Under the pieces are notes generated by a model. It made no database searches. It was not told the origin of the DNA and worked only from the letters and a program-made list of their open reading frames with translations. A stretch of DNA of 64,000 nt from Paenibacillus sp. 1_12. Lineage in GTDB: Bacteria; Bacillota; Bacilli; Paenibacillales; NBRC-103111. Position numbers and translations under genes: made by a program. The DNA is taken from assembly GCF_900114475.1 (NCBI RefSeq), contig NZ_FOTE01000013.1, forward strand, positions 62,001 to 126,000, read 5' to 3'. Positions 42,916 to 52,668 of this stretch are shown here, piece after piece. Numbering within the stretch: the first letter of the stretch is position 1; every line of letters starts with the position of its first letter.

Positions 42916-44631
42916 ATGGCAACAAAATTGGCTAAAGTGGATGTTGTAATTGTCGGAGTTGGTTGGGGCGGCGGGATTATCGCGTCGGAATTAACAAAAG
43001 CAGGACTATCCGTAGTAGGCTTGGAACGTGGAAAGGAACGCAAGACGGAAGATTATTACATGGTGCATGATGAATTGCGTTATGCTTTACGGTATGAGAT
43101 GTTTCAGGATCTATCCAAAGAAACCATCACTTTTCGCAATAACGAGAAAATTCGCGCGTTGCCGATGCGTTCTTACGGTTCTTTTTTGCTTGGAGAAGGG
43201 CTCGGCGGTGCCGGCAGTCACTGGAATGGTCAAACGTTTCGTTTTTTACCGTACGATTTTGAAATCAAATCCAAAACAATTGAGCGGTATGGAAAAAACA
43301 AAATCCCTGAAGGCATGACCATCCAAGACTGGGGTATTACCTATGATCAGCTGGAGCCCTACTTTCTCCAATTCGAGAAAATGGCGGGAATTTCCGGTGA
43401 GGAAAATCCGCTTGGGGGGAAGCGCTCTGAAAAGTACCCGACTCCACCAATGAAGATCTCGCCTGTCATGAAAATGTTTGCTGATGCCTGCAAAGGGCTT
43501 AGCTATCATCCTTATATTATGCCTTCGGCTAATTTGTCAGAAACCTATACGAACCCGGATGGGATTACGAGAGCTGCTTGTCAATACTGCGGCTTTTGTG
43601 AACGTTTTGGCTGCGAATATGGGGCTAAGGCCGAACCTATTGTCACCGTCATTCCGGTAGCTAAGAAAACGGGCAAGTTTGAAATTAGAACCCATTCGAA
43701 TGTGAGACGCATATTACATAAGGACAATAAAGCAACAGGGGTCATGTATGTCGATGTTACAACGGGAGAAGAATTCGAGCAGCCTGCCGATATCGTTGTC
43801 GTAACCAGCTATGTGTTCAACAATGTACGTTTGCTGTTAACGTCCAATGTAGGCCGTCCCTATGATCCTGCTACCGGTACGGGTGTAATCGGGAAGAACT
43901 ATGCGTATCAAGTCGAGGCGGCAGCCGCTGTCGGATTTTATGAAAATAAGGAATTTAACTTGTTTGCAGGTGCTGGGTCGTTAGCCATGACCATAGACGA
44001 TTTTAATGGAGATAATTTTGATCATAAGGATCTTAATTTTATTCATGGCGCAAGCATTTCCTTCGGACAATCGGGTAACCGGCCGATACAAAATAATACG
44101 GTTCCTCCGGACACGCCGAGCTGGGGCAAGGATTTCAAAGCTTCCTCGATCAAATATTTCAACCGTAACATATCCGTATGGGCAGAGGGATCCTGTATGC
44201 CGTATCAGCAGCATTTCCTTGATTTAGATCCAACGTATAAGGATTCATTCGGGGATCCGTTAGTGCGCATTACGTTTGATTTTGAGGAGCGGGACCGAGA
44301 ATTAGTGAAGTTCATGGGGACTAAATGCGGTGAGGTTTTGAAGCAAATGGGCGCGGACCAAGTAGTGACGTACAACGAGCAAGGGCCTTATGAAATTACC
44401 CATTACCAATCCACGCATAACACAGGCGGGGTTATTATGGGGGCAAGCCCGGATACATCGGCTGTGAACTCGTACTTGCAAATGTGGGATATGGAAAACG
44501 TGTTTGTGGTCGGTGCTTCGGCATTTGCACACAATAGCGGCTACAATCCTACAGGTACGGTCGGAGCTTTGGCTTATCGCGCTGCGGACGGGATAGTGAA
44601 ATATAGCAAAAGTGGCGGAATGCTCGTATAA
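42916..44631 (+). CDS. GMC oxidoreductase, gluconate 2-dehydrogenase flavoprotein subunit-like
   Basis: A 571-residue FAD protein. The N-terminal FAD motif is VIVGVGWGGGIIASEL. A cysteine cluster C222, C225, C228 and C233 (CQYCGFCERFGC) resembles the 3Fe-4S site in FAD-dependent glucose dehydrogenases. The C-terminal GMC active site is in HNSGYNPTGTVGALAYR. It has no own signal and should hitch-hike through Tat with the small subunit. The family oxidises sugars or sugar acids and passes electrons out; the usual cytochrome c subunit gene is absent. The terminator follows. Confidence 0.9.
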   Translation: MATKLAKVDVVIVGVGWGGGIIASELTKAGLSVVGLERGKERKTEDYYMVHDELRYALRYEMFQDLSKETITFRNNEKIRALPMRSYGSFLLGEGLGGAGSHWNGQTFRFLPYDFEIKSKTIERYGKNKIPEGMTIQDWGITYDQLEPYFLQFEKMAGISGEENPLGGKRSEKYPTPPMKISPVMKMFADACKGLSYHPYIMPSANLSETYTNPDGITRAACQYCGFCERFGCEYGAKAEPIVTVIPVAKKTGKFEIRTHSNVRRILHKDNKATGVMYVDVTTGEEFEQPADIVVVTSYVFNNVRLLLTSNVGRPYDPATGTGVIGKNYAYQVEAAAAVGFYENKEFNLFAGAGSLAMTIDDFNGDNFDHKDLNFIHGASISFGQSGNRPIQNNTVPPDTPSWGKDFKASSIKYFNRNISVWAEGSCMPYQQHFLDLDPTYKDSFGDPLVRITFDFEERDRELVKFMGTKCGEVLKQMGADQVVTYNEQGPYEITHYQSTHNTGGVIMGASPDTSAVNSYLQMWDMENVFVVGASAFAHNSGYNPTGTVGALAYRAADGIVKYSKSGGMLV

Positions 44632-44685
44632 AATATGTGATAAATATGGACCTATTCATGGGTGCTCTCAACTCAGATACAAAAT

Positions 44686-44723
44686 AAGGACCACGGTGCT
44701 GCCATCGCAGAGCCATGGTCCTT
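44686..44723 (+). terminator. Hairpin after dehydrogenase genes
   Basis: AAGGACCACGG pairs with CCATGGTCCTT (one G-T). Few T follow, so moderate. Confidence 0.6.
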
Positions 44724-44826
44724 ATTCATGGTGTGGCACGTAATCTCTTGCTTTCATATACGAGTTCTGGGACAATAAAAAAATAGATTCTTGTAAGAAA
44801 AAGCAGACTGGAGAGGACGTTATAGA

Positions 44827-45660
44827 ATGAACTATAAAATGATCGTACTTGATTTAGACGATACCTTACTTCGAAATGACCATACCATCTCACCGCGCAC
44901 CCTAAAAGCCTTAATCAACGCACAAGAAGCAGGGGTTAAGGTTGTGCTTGCTTCCGGCCGCCCTACCTTTGCAATGAAGCATATTGCCGAGGAATTGGAG
45001 CTTGGAAAATATGGGAGCTATATTTTATCCTTTAACGGGGCCAAAATTACAAACTGCACCACCCAGGAGCAGTTATTTAGCAGTACATTGTCGCCGGAAA
45101 CGGTACATGATTTATACATCATTAGCAAGCAGGAGGAAGTATGGATTCATACTTATGTCGGTGATGATATCGTAACAGAAACCAATAACGAGTATACCGA
45201 TATCGAAGGCGAAATTACGGGCATGGAAATCGTACAAGTAGACAGCTTTGTCGACGCGATTCATCAGCCTGTCGTCAAAGTATTAATGATGGACGCCCCT
45301 GAAAAGCTGGCAACGGTCGAAAAGAAACTCCAACAACAGCTCGAAGGTAAATTGAATGTGGTACGCTCGAAACCATTTTTTCTAGAATTCACAGAAGCTG
45401 GTGTAGATAAAGCAACTAGCTTGCAGCAGCTTATTCAGCAGCTTGGAATTCAACAAGAAGAGGTAATTGCTGTAGGAGACAGCTTCAATGACCTTACCAT
45501 GATTGAATTTGCAGGACTTGGTGTGGCCATGGGGAATGCTCATGCGGATATTAAAAAAATCGCCAACGTGGTTACGGATACGAATATGAATGATGGAGTT
45601 GCCAAGGTCGTTGAGACCTATATTTTAAATAAGCTTACAGGAACATATACAGTTAATTAA
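44827..45660 (+). CDS. Cof-type HAD-IIB family phosphatase
   Basis: A 277-residue cytosolic phosphatase. HAD motif I is LDLDDTLL (Asp nucleophile and acid/base), motif II VVLASGRP, motif III Lys about 210 (GVDKATSL) and motif IV AVGDSFNDLTMIEFAGLGVAMGNA. The type IIB cap lies between motifs II and III. The family hydrolyses sugar phosphates, flavin mononucleotide or related compounds; substrate not deducible. It is a single gene, convergent with gerC. Confidence 0.92.
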   Translation: MNYKMIVLDLDDTLLRNDHTISPRTLKALINAQEAGVKVVLASGRPTFAMKHIAEELELGKYGSYILSFNGAKITNCTTQEQLFSSTLSPETVHDLYIISKQEEVWIHTYVGDDIVTETNNEYTDIEGEITGMEIVQVDSFVDAIHQPVVKVLMMDAPEKLATVEKKLQQQLEGKLNVVRSKPFFLEFTEAGVDKATSLQQLIQQLGIQQEEVIAVGDSFNDLTMIEFAGLGVAMGNAHADIKKIANVVTDTNMNDGVAKVVETYILNKLTGTYTVN

Positions 45661-45708
45661 CTAAAGAGCTGGATGGTTGAGGTGTCCTTCTGAATGAATC
45701 TATTCGGG

Positions 45709-46758
45709 TTACTGTAAATTGCCGGTATCCTGTATGTTGATGTCAACCGTAAATTGGTATTTCAGCTTAGGTAACCACTCGTCTCTCCAATGGCTTCTTT
45801 GCTGCTCCGACATGTGACTGCTGAAGCATAACCCAAGGCCGAGAATATCGACTTGATGTGCCTGCGTTTTTTTAAGCAAACGGTTGTATCGATCGCCGAC
45901 AATTTTCACCAATTTATTCTTGATTTCGTCGTTGCTCATGCCCTCACTTTTTTCTTCAATAACGACATCTAATTTCATGCGGCTTCTAAGACTCGGACCA
46001 CTTTTCCAATCAGCCTGATTGGAAATGCTTGCCTTTACAACAGTGACGGAGGCTGCATTCATCACTTCCAGAATGCCTCCTCCAAACGATCCTTCGAACA
46101 GATTATAGATGAACATCTCATCCGTAGATACCATTTCCAACATACGCCCATCACGCATCATGGCGGAGCCATGAAAATCGAACAGTGTATCTTTACCTTT
46201 GGATATAATTGGAATGGCGATATCCTCCAAATCGGAATTGATACTGCGAAATGCCTTCCATAAAGGGACAATAGAAATATTCGGAGTCCACCCCGCTTGT
46301 TTGCTGAAAAAATCGTATTCCGTCGCACCGACATTCGATGTCCTTTGGTCATGCATCAAAGGTTCCAGATCACCCTTAACCGATGCCACCAAAATCTTGG
46401 GAGGAATATCGCGTGAACGAATCGCATATTCCACGATATCTTTGATCCCCTTCTTGGCGATGCTTTCGCTGAACAGAATTAATTTTAAATGCATTAAATC
46501 GATGTCTACATCTGCTTTTGTCCGCATCTTGTCAAAGGACTTGGCAATGCTTTGTGCTTCCGATTCAATTACCCTCAATTTCTTCCCCATCGGATCGGGG
46601 ATGCGAAGGATGACTTTATATTTTTCCTTTTGCCCCTCTGTGATCGCTATAACGACCGGTAAGTACCGCTTATTAATATCCTTATGGTTCCAGCAGCCGC
46701 TGAGCAGTGTGGCGCAGCAACAAAGGAGCGTCAGTCGAACAAGGCTCTTAAGCTTCAA
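45709..46758 (-). CDS. gerC: Ger(x)C-family spore germination lipoprotein
   Basis: A 349-residue protein with a lipobox (LLSGCWN, Cys about residue 22) and the GerC signature start, GCWNHKDINKRYLPVVIAI. The C-terminal domain ends in the usual amphipathic strand (WLPKLKYQFTVDINIQDTG). It is the outer lipoprotein subunit of a nutrient germinant receptor in the inner spore membrane. Its ATG overlaps the end of the gerB gene by four bases. Confidence 0.92.
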   Translation of the reverse strand: MKLKSLVRLTLLCCCATLLSGCWNHKDINKRYLPVVIAITEGQKEKYKVILRIPDPMGKKLRVIESEAQSIAKSFDKMRTKADVDIDLMHLKLILFSESIAKKGIKDIVEYAIRSRDIPPKILVASVKGDLEPLMHDQRTSNVGATEYDFFSKQAGWTPNISIVPLWKAFRSINSDLEDIAIPIISKGKDTLFDFHGSAMMRDGRMLEMVSTDEMFIYNLFEGSFGGGILEVMNAASVTVVKASISNQADWKSGPSLRSRMKLDVVIEEKSEGMSNDEIKNKLVKIVGDRYNRLLKKTQAHQVDILGLGLCFSSHMSEQQRSHWRDEWLPKLKYQFTVDINIQDTGNLQ

Positions 46759-47825
46759 GATGCTCTCCTCCTTCCGAGTTTACTTAGGATAAATACAGTT
46801 GTCGGTATGATGATCATACAATACAAGTAGGTTGCAGAAAGATACCCTTCCACATTTTTAAGCCAAGTCAAGTTTGGGATGAGCATGCCACAGACAAAAA
46901 GGGCAATCATCAACACGCCTGAGATCCAAACGCTGTTGAAAGGCACATAAAGCTTTTGAATGAGTTTAATGAGCATCCAGGCAACAAGCGAAGTATATAG
47001 AAACGAGCCCATCATGTAGGCAACCACATAAAACAAGGTTAACCTGTCAAACATAAGCCAAGCGATTTCTACAGTATCCATCACAGCGAGCATCGGAAAT
47101 TGCAATTTGGAAGCAGCTTTTTGACCGAAAGTAAGGATGGGATTGTACACAGATAACAAATGAAAAGGGAGCAGGCACACATAGGTCAAGATCAGATATC
47201 GGCTCTTTTGCGGCATAAGAAACTTCCGAACCGGAATCATTCCTATAAATAAAAAAGGTAAAAACGAAAGCGTGCCGGAATAATAATTAGCATTGGAAAG
47301 AAAGTCCATCTTCATGTTCATAAGAGGGAAGACGTATCGGTAATCCCAGTTTTGAATTGAGGACGCAATCGAAAACAGAATCAGGGGAACTATTAAAATA
47401 CTGAAGAGCACACATGTACGGAGAATGGTAGGGATCCCTTTTGATGCGCCGTAAAAGATAAGAGTCCAAAGGAGCATCACGGACCACAGCGGAAAACGGG
47501 GGAGAAAAGTTATGATAAGCATTTCCGAGTGCGTACGAGGGATGAGAGTCAGGTAGACAAACAAATAAACGGCCAACGGAATCAATAAAATGCGTGCGAG
47601 CCATTTCCCCATTTTTTCTTTGAATATGTCAATCAGATCCTCTTGTGGGGAGGACAATAATCCTTTTATCAGCAGCAAGAGAAATAGCCCTTCCAAGAGA
47701 TAGGAGAACACCACCGGTTCCCAGAATCCCGATGTGGTAGATCCAAGTATGTACTTCGGGTAAGTGAATGCGGATAAATCAATATGAAACAGAAAAAAGG
47801 CGATGAATATGGCATATTTATTCAT
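46755..47825 (-). CDS. gerB: GerAB/ArcD/ProY-family germination transporter
   Basis: A 356-residue protein with about ten membrane segments of the APC-like GerAB fold (YILGSTTSGFWEPVVFSYLLEG; LARILLIPLAVYLFVYLTLIPRTHSE, read across). It is the subunit believed to bind the germinant. It overlaps gerA and gerC by four bases on each side, so all three are translationally coupled. Confidence 0.92.
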   Translation of the reverse strand: MNKYAIFIAFFLFHIDLSAFTYPKYILGSTTSGFWEPVVFSYLLEGLFLLLLIKGLLSSPQEDLIDIFKEKMGKWLARILLIPLAVYLFVYLTLIPRTHSEMLIITFLPRFPLWSVMLLWTLIFYGASKGIPTILRTCVLFSILIVPLILFSIASSIQNWDYRYVFPLMNMKMDFLSNANYYSGTLSFLPFLFIGMIPVRKFLMPQKSRYLILTYVCLLPFHLLSVYNPILTFGQKAASKLQFPMLAVMDTVEIAWLMFDRLTLFYVVAYMMGSFLYTSLVAWMLIKLIQKLYVPFNSVWISGVLMIALFVCGMLIPNLTWLKNVEGYLSATYLYCMIIIPTTVFILSKLGRRRAS

Positions 47826-49162
47826 TCGGACCCACTTTTCTTCAAGCTAAAGCTCAGAAACGGAACCCGATATGTGGTAATCCCCGATAAAAAGAGTCCA
47901 AGCCATGTAAGCCCAATAGCGATTCCAACCACTCCATATAGGGAGCCGAAAAATAAGATGACATATTTCAACATGCGAATGGAAACGGTATTTTGAAATC
48001 CGGCTAAGGTTAGGTTGGCAATCATGGTCGCCGCTACAATAATGATCAGCAGATTGCTTACTAATTGCGCCTGAACGATGGCTTGTCCAAGAATAATCCC
48101 ACCGATCATGGTGATTGTGGGTCCGATGCTTTTGGGCAGACGAATAGTAGCTTCAATAACCATTTCCATAATAATCAGCATGAGCAGCACCTCAACCAGG
48201 GCAGGGTATGGGACACCCATACGGCTCTTCGCGATGGACAGGGCCAATTCGATACGAAGCACCTCCGGGTTGACGGAAACGATCGCTACATATAAAGCGG
48301 GCATTAATAGAGCCACATGAAATCCTACGATCCGAATGAATCGAAAAAACAACATAAACAGAATAGGCTGGTTCGAGTCCGTCTTAACAGCCCAAAAGTC
48401 CGTAATTATGACCGGCAGTGCAAGAGCGATGGGAAGGTGATCGACCATGACAACGGCTTTGCCATCCAACAGGTTAAGCATCGTTTCCGCTGTAAGCTCT
48501 GTAGAAATGAATGGAGGCACAATGGAATACAGAGGTAATTCCAGTACTTGGGTCAATTGCTGAATATTATAGGCTTCCTTCTTTTTGCTATTTTCCAAGA
48601 GGGTTACCATTTGTTGAATCACATTCATATTTGCCTTATCGTCCATATAAAAGAGCCCTACATTGCAGGGATTGTCCACCCCGATAAGGTAGGTCTTCAT
48701 GACCAAATGCTCGTTTTTCAATTGTTTGCGAAGAAGGCCCATGTTCGTTGAGAGATTTTCTGTAAACGCATCAAATGAGGACTGGAGAACATTTTCTGCT
48801 TGCGGTTCCGCTATGCTTCTTAGCAGTGACGGGTGTGCCGGATCGAAAAGGATAGGTTCAATGTCCCCATGGAGAAATACAGCCATCTTTCCGTCTAGCA
48901 GGTCTTGAATCATCGTATCCGCAGCCGTTTTGCGTGTACCCCCTATGGAGAGCAGAACAGGGCTAAGCATGTCGTCCGTATCCGAAGAAGTAGACCCCAG
49001 TTGATGAAGTGCTTCCGTTGTTTTCATATAATCGACAAGTGAATCCAAATAGCATACTTGAACATTCTGACCTAGCAATACAGTTCTAAGGGATACAAAA
49101 TCAGCATTTTTTCCCAAACATTGATCGACTTGTTCGAAGGCTTGCGAAGAAGCACAGTTCAT
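47822..49162 (-). CDS. gerA: GerA-family spore germination protein
   Basis: A 446-residue A subunit of a germinant receptor: N-terminal soluble domain with DGKMAVFLHGD, the diagnostic DGKAVVMVDHLPIALALPVI region, and four to five membrane helices near the end. It is somewhat shorter than the 480-520 usual for GerA, mainly at the N-terminus and after the last helix. It forms an oligomer proposed to release ions on germination. It is the first gene of the gerABC operon. I could not identify its SigG promoter with confidence. Confidence 0.92.
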   Translation of the reverse strand: MNCASSQAFEQVDQCLGKNADFVSLRTVLLGQNVQVCYLDSLVDYMKTTEALHQLGSTSSDTDDMLSPVLLSIGGTRKTAADTMIQDLLDGKMAVFLHGDIEPILFDPAHPSLLRSIAEPQAENVLQSSFDAFTENLSTNMGLLRKQLKNEHLVMKTYLIGVDNPCNVGLFYMDDKANMNVIQQMVTLLENSKKKEAYNIQQLTQVLELPLYSIVPPFISTELTAETMLNLLDGKAVVMVDHLPIALALPVIITDFWAVKTDSNQPILFMLFFRFIRIVGFHVALLMPALYVAIVSVNPEVLRIELALSIAKSRMGVPYPALVEVLLMLIIMEMVIEATIRLPKSIGPTITMIGGIILGQAIVQAQLVSNLLIIIVAATMIANLTLAGFQNTVSIRMLKYVILFFGSLYGVVGIAIGLTWLGLFLSGITTYRVPFLSFSLKKSGSE

Positions 49163-49576
49163 AGTCCCACCACCTTTTTCTCCGATTAGGTTGGGACATT
49201 TCTCCTTTAATTATACATAGCGTTCACCTGCATCAGAGAATCACTGAAGACAACTATACCGTGATTAAACCAACGAGTTGTTTCACGGGGAACGGCGTGA
49301 TAAGCTCCATAGCAAGTCGGGCCTTTTTTTGGGAAGGTGCGTGAACACATGCTTAGCTCTGTATAAGCAGGATATCGTTTGATGTTTACGATTAGACATG
49401 TAGATGCGGTGAGGAGTGCAGATCACTTCGACGATGCCGCACTTACGCGGCGGTTTGAGGTCATTGCTGCAGAGATAGTTGCTTATTGCGGGATTTATCG
49501 TAATCGGAGTAGGTCCAATAGAAAAAGCTATCCTTCTGCCTGATCGGTGATGGATAGCCTTTTTTCCATGGATATG
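49163..49576. other. Intergenic region after gerA, no gene accepted
   Basis: It holds a terminator-like hairpin at about 49526-49566 (GCTATCC with GGATAGC, then T run; plus strand). A 53-codon plus-strand frame from ATG 49382 has neither a ribosome site nor a recognisable product. Confidence 0.45.
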
Positions 49577-49687
49577 TTATTCTTCTTCTTCCCATTTACG
49601 TGAGTAAGCTTTCCGAGTAATCCAAAAAGTTAATCCTAATACGATAACACAGGAAGCAACCGACCCAAAGATGATAGCAGCCATCAT
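49577..49687 (-). CDS. 36-residue single-pass membrane peptide
   Basis: The minus-strand frame from ATG 49687 (a second ATG follows at once) to TAA 49577 encodes a 36-residue peptide. It has one hydrophobic helix (AAIIFGSVASCVIVLGLTFW) and a charged tail (TRKAYSRKWEEEE). AAAAGGG lies 11 bases upstream. Composition and positive-inside tail are what is expected of a real small membrane protein. I do not know a name for it; such peptides often tune a transporter or oxidase. Confidence 0.6.
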   Translation of the reverse strand: MMAAIIFGSVASCVIVLGLTFWITRKAYSRKWEEEE

Positions 49688-49989
49688 TTTTAACACAACC
49701 CTTTTGGATATATTAAAAACCTGATTATTTAAAGACCCAAGCCCAGTTAAGCTGACTCTAGTCTGCCCATATCCCGATTGAAATAATAGTTACGTCGGTT
49801 ATGGAATATGGATCGTACATAGCCCTATTATAGCATGGAGTTGGATATATCAGACTATTCGAATGTGGCGATTTTGAAGCAGACTTGGGTAGCCTCTTTT
49901 TTTATGGGTTAGACAGGGCAGAGGGGTTTTAAGTACAATGACATGGAGAACGGTCATTAGCTCTTGACATACATAGGGAGGAAACAATA
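49688..49989. other. Intergenic region before 2-hydroxyacid dehydrogenase
   Basis: Presumably carries back-to-back promoters for the small peptide and the dehydrogenase. No operator or RNA motif is recognised. Confidence 0.35.
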
Positions 49990-50940
49990 TTGAACAAGGC
50001 GGCACCCACGATCCTGATTTATCATAACGAGGCTGAAAAATATGCGGAGGTGGTGAAAGCACAAGGTTATACATCCGTAAGAACAGCGAAAACTCCCGAA
50101 GAGGCCAGCTTGCTTTTGCCTGGTACCGATGTACTGATGTGCTGGAATTTCCCTTCCTATTTGTTATCACAGCCCGAAGCAACTTCCGTTCAATGGATTC
50201 AATCAACTGGAGCGGGCATTGATAACTTAATATCAGATCCAACCGTACCAGAGCATATCGTGATAACTAGAGTTGTAGATCAATTCGGCGGCATGATCTC
50301 AGAGTATGTGTTTGCTTATCTATTATTCCATTGCAAGGATATGCAGAGACTACTGACTGCACGAGCTAGTCACCAGTGGGATTATTTCAGACCAGGATCG
50401 CTTGAGGGGAAAGTCATTGGCGTGGCGGGTCTGGGTTCGATTGGCTCTGAAATCGTCAGGAAAGCACGAGCATTTGATATGACGGTGTACGGACTAAGCT
50501 ACAGTGGCAAACAGGCTGATTTGGTCGATCAACATTATTCGGCATCAGAGTGGAAAGCATTTGTCAGTGAACTGGATTATTTGGTGCTTACGCTACCGTT
50601 AACCTCTGAAACCCGACATGTGGTCAATCGGGATGTTCTGTTATCCATGAAGTCTAATGCCTGTCTGGTTAATGTAGGAAGAGGGCAGCTTATCGTCGAG
50701 CGAGACTTGATTGAGATATGGAACGAAGAACGGGAGCGCTCAGCGGTCCTGGATGTTTTCGAGCAGGAGCCGCTGGATAAGGAGAACCCGCTGTGGTCTT
50801 TGCCGAATGTGCAGATCACACCTCACTTGTCGGGACCGAGCAAGTTTGAAGATGTAAGTCGATTTTTCTTGGACAATTTGCAGCAGTTTGCACAAGGCAG
50901 CCCCCTGCAAGGTGTTGTAAACCGGAAACGGGGTTATTAA
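49990..50940 (+). CDS. D-2-hydroxyacid dehydrogenase
   Basis: TTG 49990 follows GGGAGGA. The 316-residue NAD(P)-dependent enzyme of the D-isomer family has the Rossmann motif GVAGLGSIGSEIV and catalytic residues Arg (LVNVGRGQLI), Glu (DVFEQEPL) and His (ITPHLSGPS). It should interconvert a 2-keto acid and a D-2-hydroxy acid; glyoxylate/hydroxypyruvate-like substrates are common in this subgroup. The WYL regulator gene follows by about 46 bases. Confidence 0.9.
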   Translation: MNKAAPTILIYHNEAEKYAEVVKAQGYTSVRTAKTPEEASLLLPGTDVLMCWNFPSYLLSQPEATSVQWIQSTGAGIDNLISDPTVPEHIVITRVVDQFGGMISEYVFAYLLFHCKDMQRLLTARASHQWDYFRPGSLEGKVIGVAGLGSIGSEIVRKARAFDMTVYGLSYSGKQADLVDQHYSASEWKAFVSELDYLVLTLPLTSETRHVVNRDVLLSMKSNACLVNVGRGQLIVERDLIEIWNEERERSAVLDVFEQEPLDKENPLWSLPNVQITPHLSGPSKFEDVSRFFLDNLQQFAQGSPLQGVVNRKRGY

Positions 50941-50986
50941 ACAGCAGCAACACACCTCAAGCTTGCCAGAGAGGATTGTATTTGAC

Positions 50987-51934
50987 ATGAATAAAACAGA
51001 CCGTATGTTAGCGATCGTACTTGAGCTGCAGCGCAAGGGTGTTTTGAGGGCGGAGGATCTGGCAGCCAGGTTTGAGACAAGTACGAGGACCATATATCGC
51101 GATATTCAAGCTCTTAGCGAGGCGGGTGTTCCGATTGTCGGTGCGCCGGGGCTCGGATATTCCTTGATGGAGGGATATTTTTTGCCTCCTGTGAGCTTTA
51201 CGGTCGGTGAAGCTGTGGCACTCATGATTGGAACGGACTTTGTTGAGTACAAATTTGATTCGGATTACGGTACAAAAGCACAGAGCTCCCGGGAAAAAAT
51301 CGAAGCGATCTTACCCGAGACGGTTCGCCAAGAGACATCCCGAGTACGAACAACCATTAGACTGATCACTGCGGGTGAAACGCATAATAGTGGACGTGAA
51401 AAAGAATGCATGGAAACCTTGCGCCGAGCGGTACTGGATAAGCGTAAGGTAAGATTCCATTACTCGAAGAATATGCCTGATGCTGATGGGAATCGCCATA
51501 GCGTTCGTGATGTGGCCCCATACGGACTTGTATTTATCCATGGCTCATGGATATTGGTCGCGCATTGTGATTTACGTCAGGAGCTTCGCCATTTCCGCCT
51601 ATCTCGAATGAGCGATCTTACGGCTTTAGAAGATCCTTTTACGTTTCCCTCCGACTTTAAGCTGCAGGGTCATAAACCCGCAGATGACCGGAACGTACTC
51701 GTGCGTATTCAAGTACACCCGGATATTGCTGATAAAGTTAAGGAATCGAACAACTTTTTCATTACACAATTCGAGGATTATGAGGAAGGCTTATATGTGA
51801 CGTTTCAAGTCCGCCAGCCAGAGGATTTACTGCATTGGGTGCTGAGCTGGGGGGCCAATGTTGTGGTGCTCGAGCCTGAATCGCTGCGGAATCGAGTCCG
51901 TGAAGAAGCCGAAAAGATGTTTAAACGCTACTGA
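50987..51934 (+). CDS. WYL-domain (YafY-type) transcriptional regulator
   Basis: ATG 50987 is taken, with GAGAGGA 12 bases before; an in-frame TTG 50963 has no site. The 315-residue protein has an N-terminal HTH_11 (RAEDLAARFETSTRTIYRDIQALSEAGVP, read across), a WYL domain (KVRFHYSKN, APYGLVFIHGSWILVAHC) and a C-terminal extension. WYL regulators sense nucleic-acid-like or other small ligands; target unknown. It ends in a strong terminator, and may regulate the dehydrogenase ahead or DinB gene behind. Confidence 0.88.
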   Translation: MNKTDRMLAIVLELQRKGVLRAEDLAARFETSTRTIYRDIQALSEAGVPIVGAPGLGYSLMEGYFLPPVSFTVGEAVALMIGTDFVEYKFDSDYGTKAQSSREKIEAILPETVRQETSRVRTTIRLITAGETHNSGREKECMETLRRAVLDKRKVRFHYSKNMPDADGNRHSVRDVAPYGLVFIHGSWILVAHCDLRQELRHFRLSRMSDLTALEDPFTFPSDFKLQGHKPADDRNVLVRIQVHPDIADKVKESNNFFITQFEDYEEGLYVTFQVRQPEDLLHWVLSWGANVVVLEPESLRNRVREEAEKMFKRY

Positions 51935-51957
51935 CATACTGTTGTCAGTAGCGTTTT
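51923..51957 (+). terminator. Terminator after WYL gene
   Basis: AAACGCTACTGACA pairs perfectly with TGTCAGTAGCGTTT; T run follows. The stem includes the stop codon region. Confidence 0.9.
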
Positions 51958-52000
51958 TGTATAGTAAGAGCAGATGAATACAAAGGAGCTGCTTAAAGCC

Positions 52001-52543
52001 ATGCATACAACCGAAGCCTTACAGCATTTTGAAGAAATTACGGCACATTATATCCAAGAATTAAATGATTTTACGATGGAACAATTAAGGCATCAATCGA
52101 GTGAAAGTGAATGGTCGCTTGGACAAATGTATCTGCATCTGATTAACTCTGCTCTGTATATGCAGCTGCGTAATGTGGATGATTGTATGACGCCAGGTGA
52201 GGAAGCCGTTAGTTCACCAGAGGGAAAAACAGAAGCAGGGAATGCCGTATTTGAACAAGGGAGCTTGCCGTCTATGCGTATTCAGGTTCCTCCTTCACCG
52301 CAATACACACCTGGGCAGCCCGAAAGCCAAGAGCAGCTCATTCAAGGACTGAACAAGGTGTTGAGTCGAATGAAAGAGATTGAACCATTGCTTGAAAAGG
52401 AATCCTTGCAGCAAACCGTTCCCCATCCCCGATTCGGTGGGCTAAATGCGAAGGAATGGTTTATGCTGGTTGAGATGCACTACCGTCACCATCTACGACA
52501 GAAGGACCGTTTGAAAAAGGAGTTAGCAAGTAATCTTGTATAA
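52001..52543 (+). CDS. DinB-family protein
   Basis: A DinB four-helix-bundle protein of about 180 residues. The ATG at 52001 has AAAGGAG 12 bases upstream; ATG 51974 (189 residues) would lie before that site. Family-like parts are SEWSLGQMYLHLINSALY (first metal His region) and LVEMHYRHHLRQKDRLKK (two further His). The family includes metal-dependent thiol transferases such as bacillithiol-S-transferases; a specific function is not known. It has its own terminator. Confidence 0.82.
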   Translation: MHTTEALQHFEEITAHYIQELNDFTMEQLRHQSSESEWSLGQMYLHLINSALYMQLRNVDDCMTPGEEAVSSPEGKTEAGNAVFEQGSLPSMRIQVPPSPQYTPGQPESQEQLIQGLNKVLSRMKEIEPLLEKESLQQTVPHPRFGGLNAKEWFMLVEMHYRHHLRQKDRLKKELASNLV

Positions 52544-52575
52544 ATGCTGCGTTGTCTACAGGTTAAACATTGTTT

Positions 52576-52608
52576 AAAGGCCTAGAGCTCATAGCTCTAG
52601 GCCTTTTT
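52576..52608 (+). terminator. Terminator after DinB gene
   Basis: AAAGGCCTAGAGCT pairs with AGCTCTAGGCCTTT; T run follows. Confidence 0.9.
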
Positions 52609-52668
52609 GTAATGAAACGGAACCGAACAGGGAGTAAAGGATAGAAACATGTATTAAATGAAATATCG

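Noticed and set aside
49382-49550. 53-codon plus-strand frame between gerA and the dehydrogenase
   Set aside because: Reads like protein in part but has no ribosome site, no family and ends in a terminator stem.
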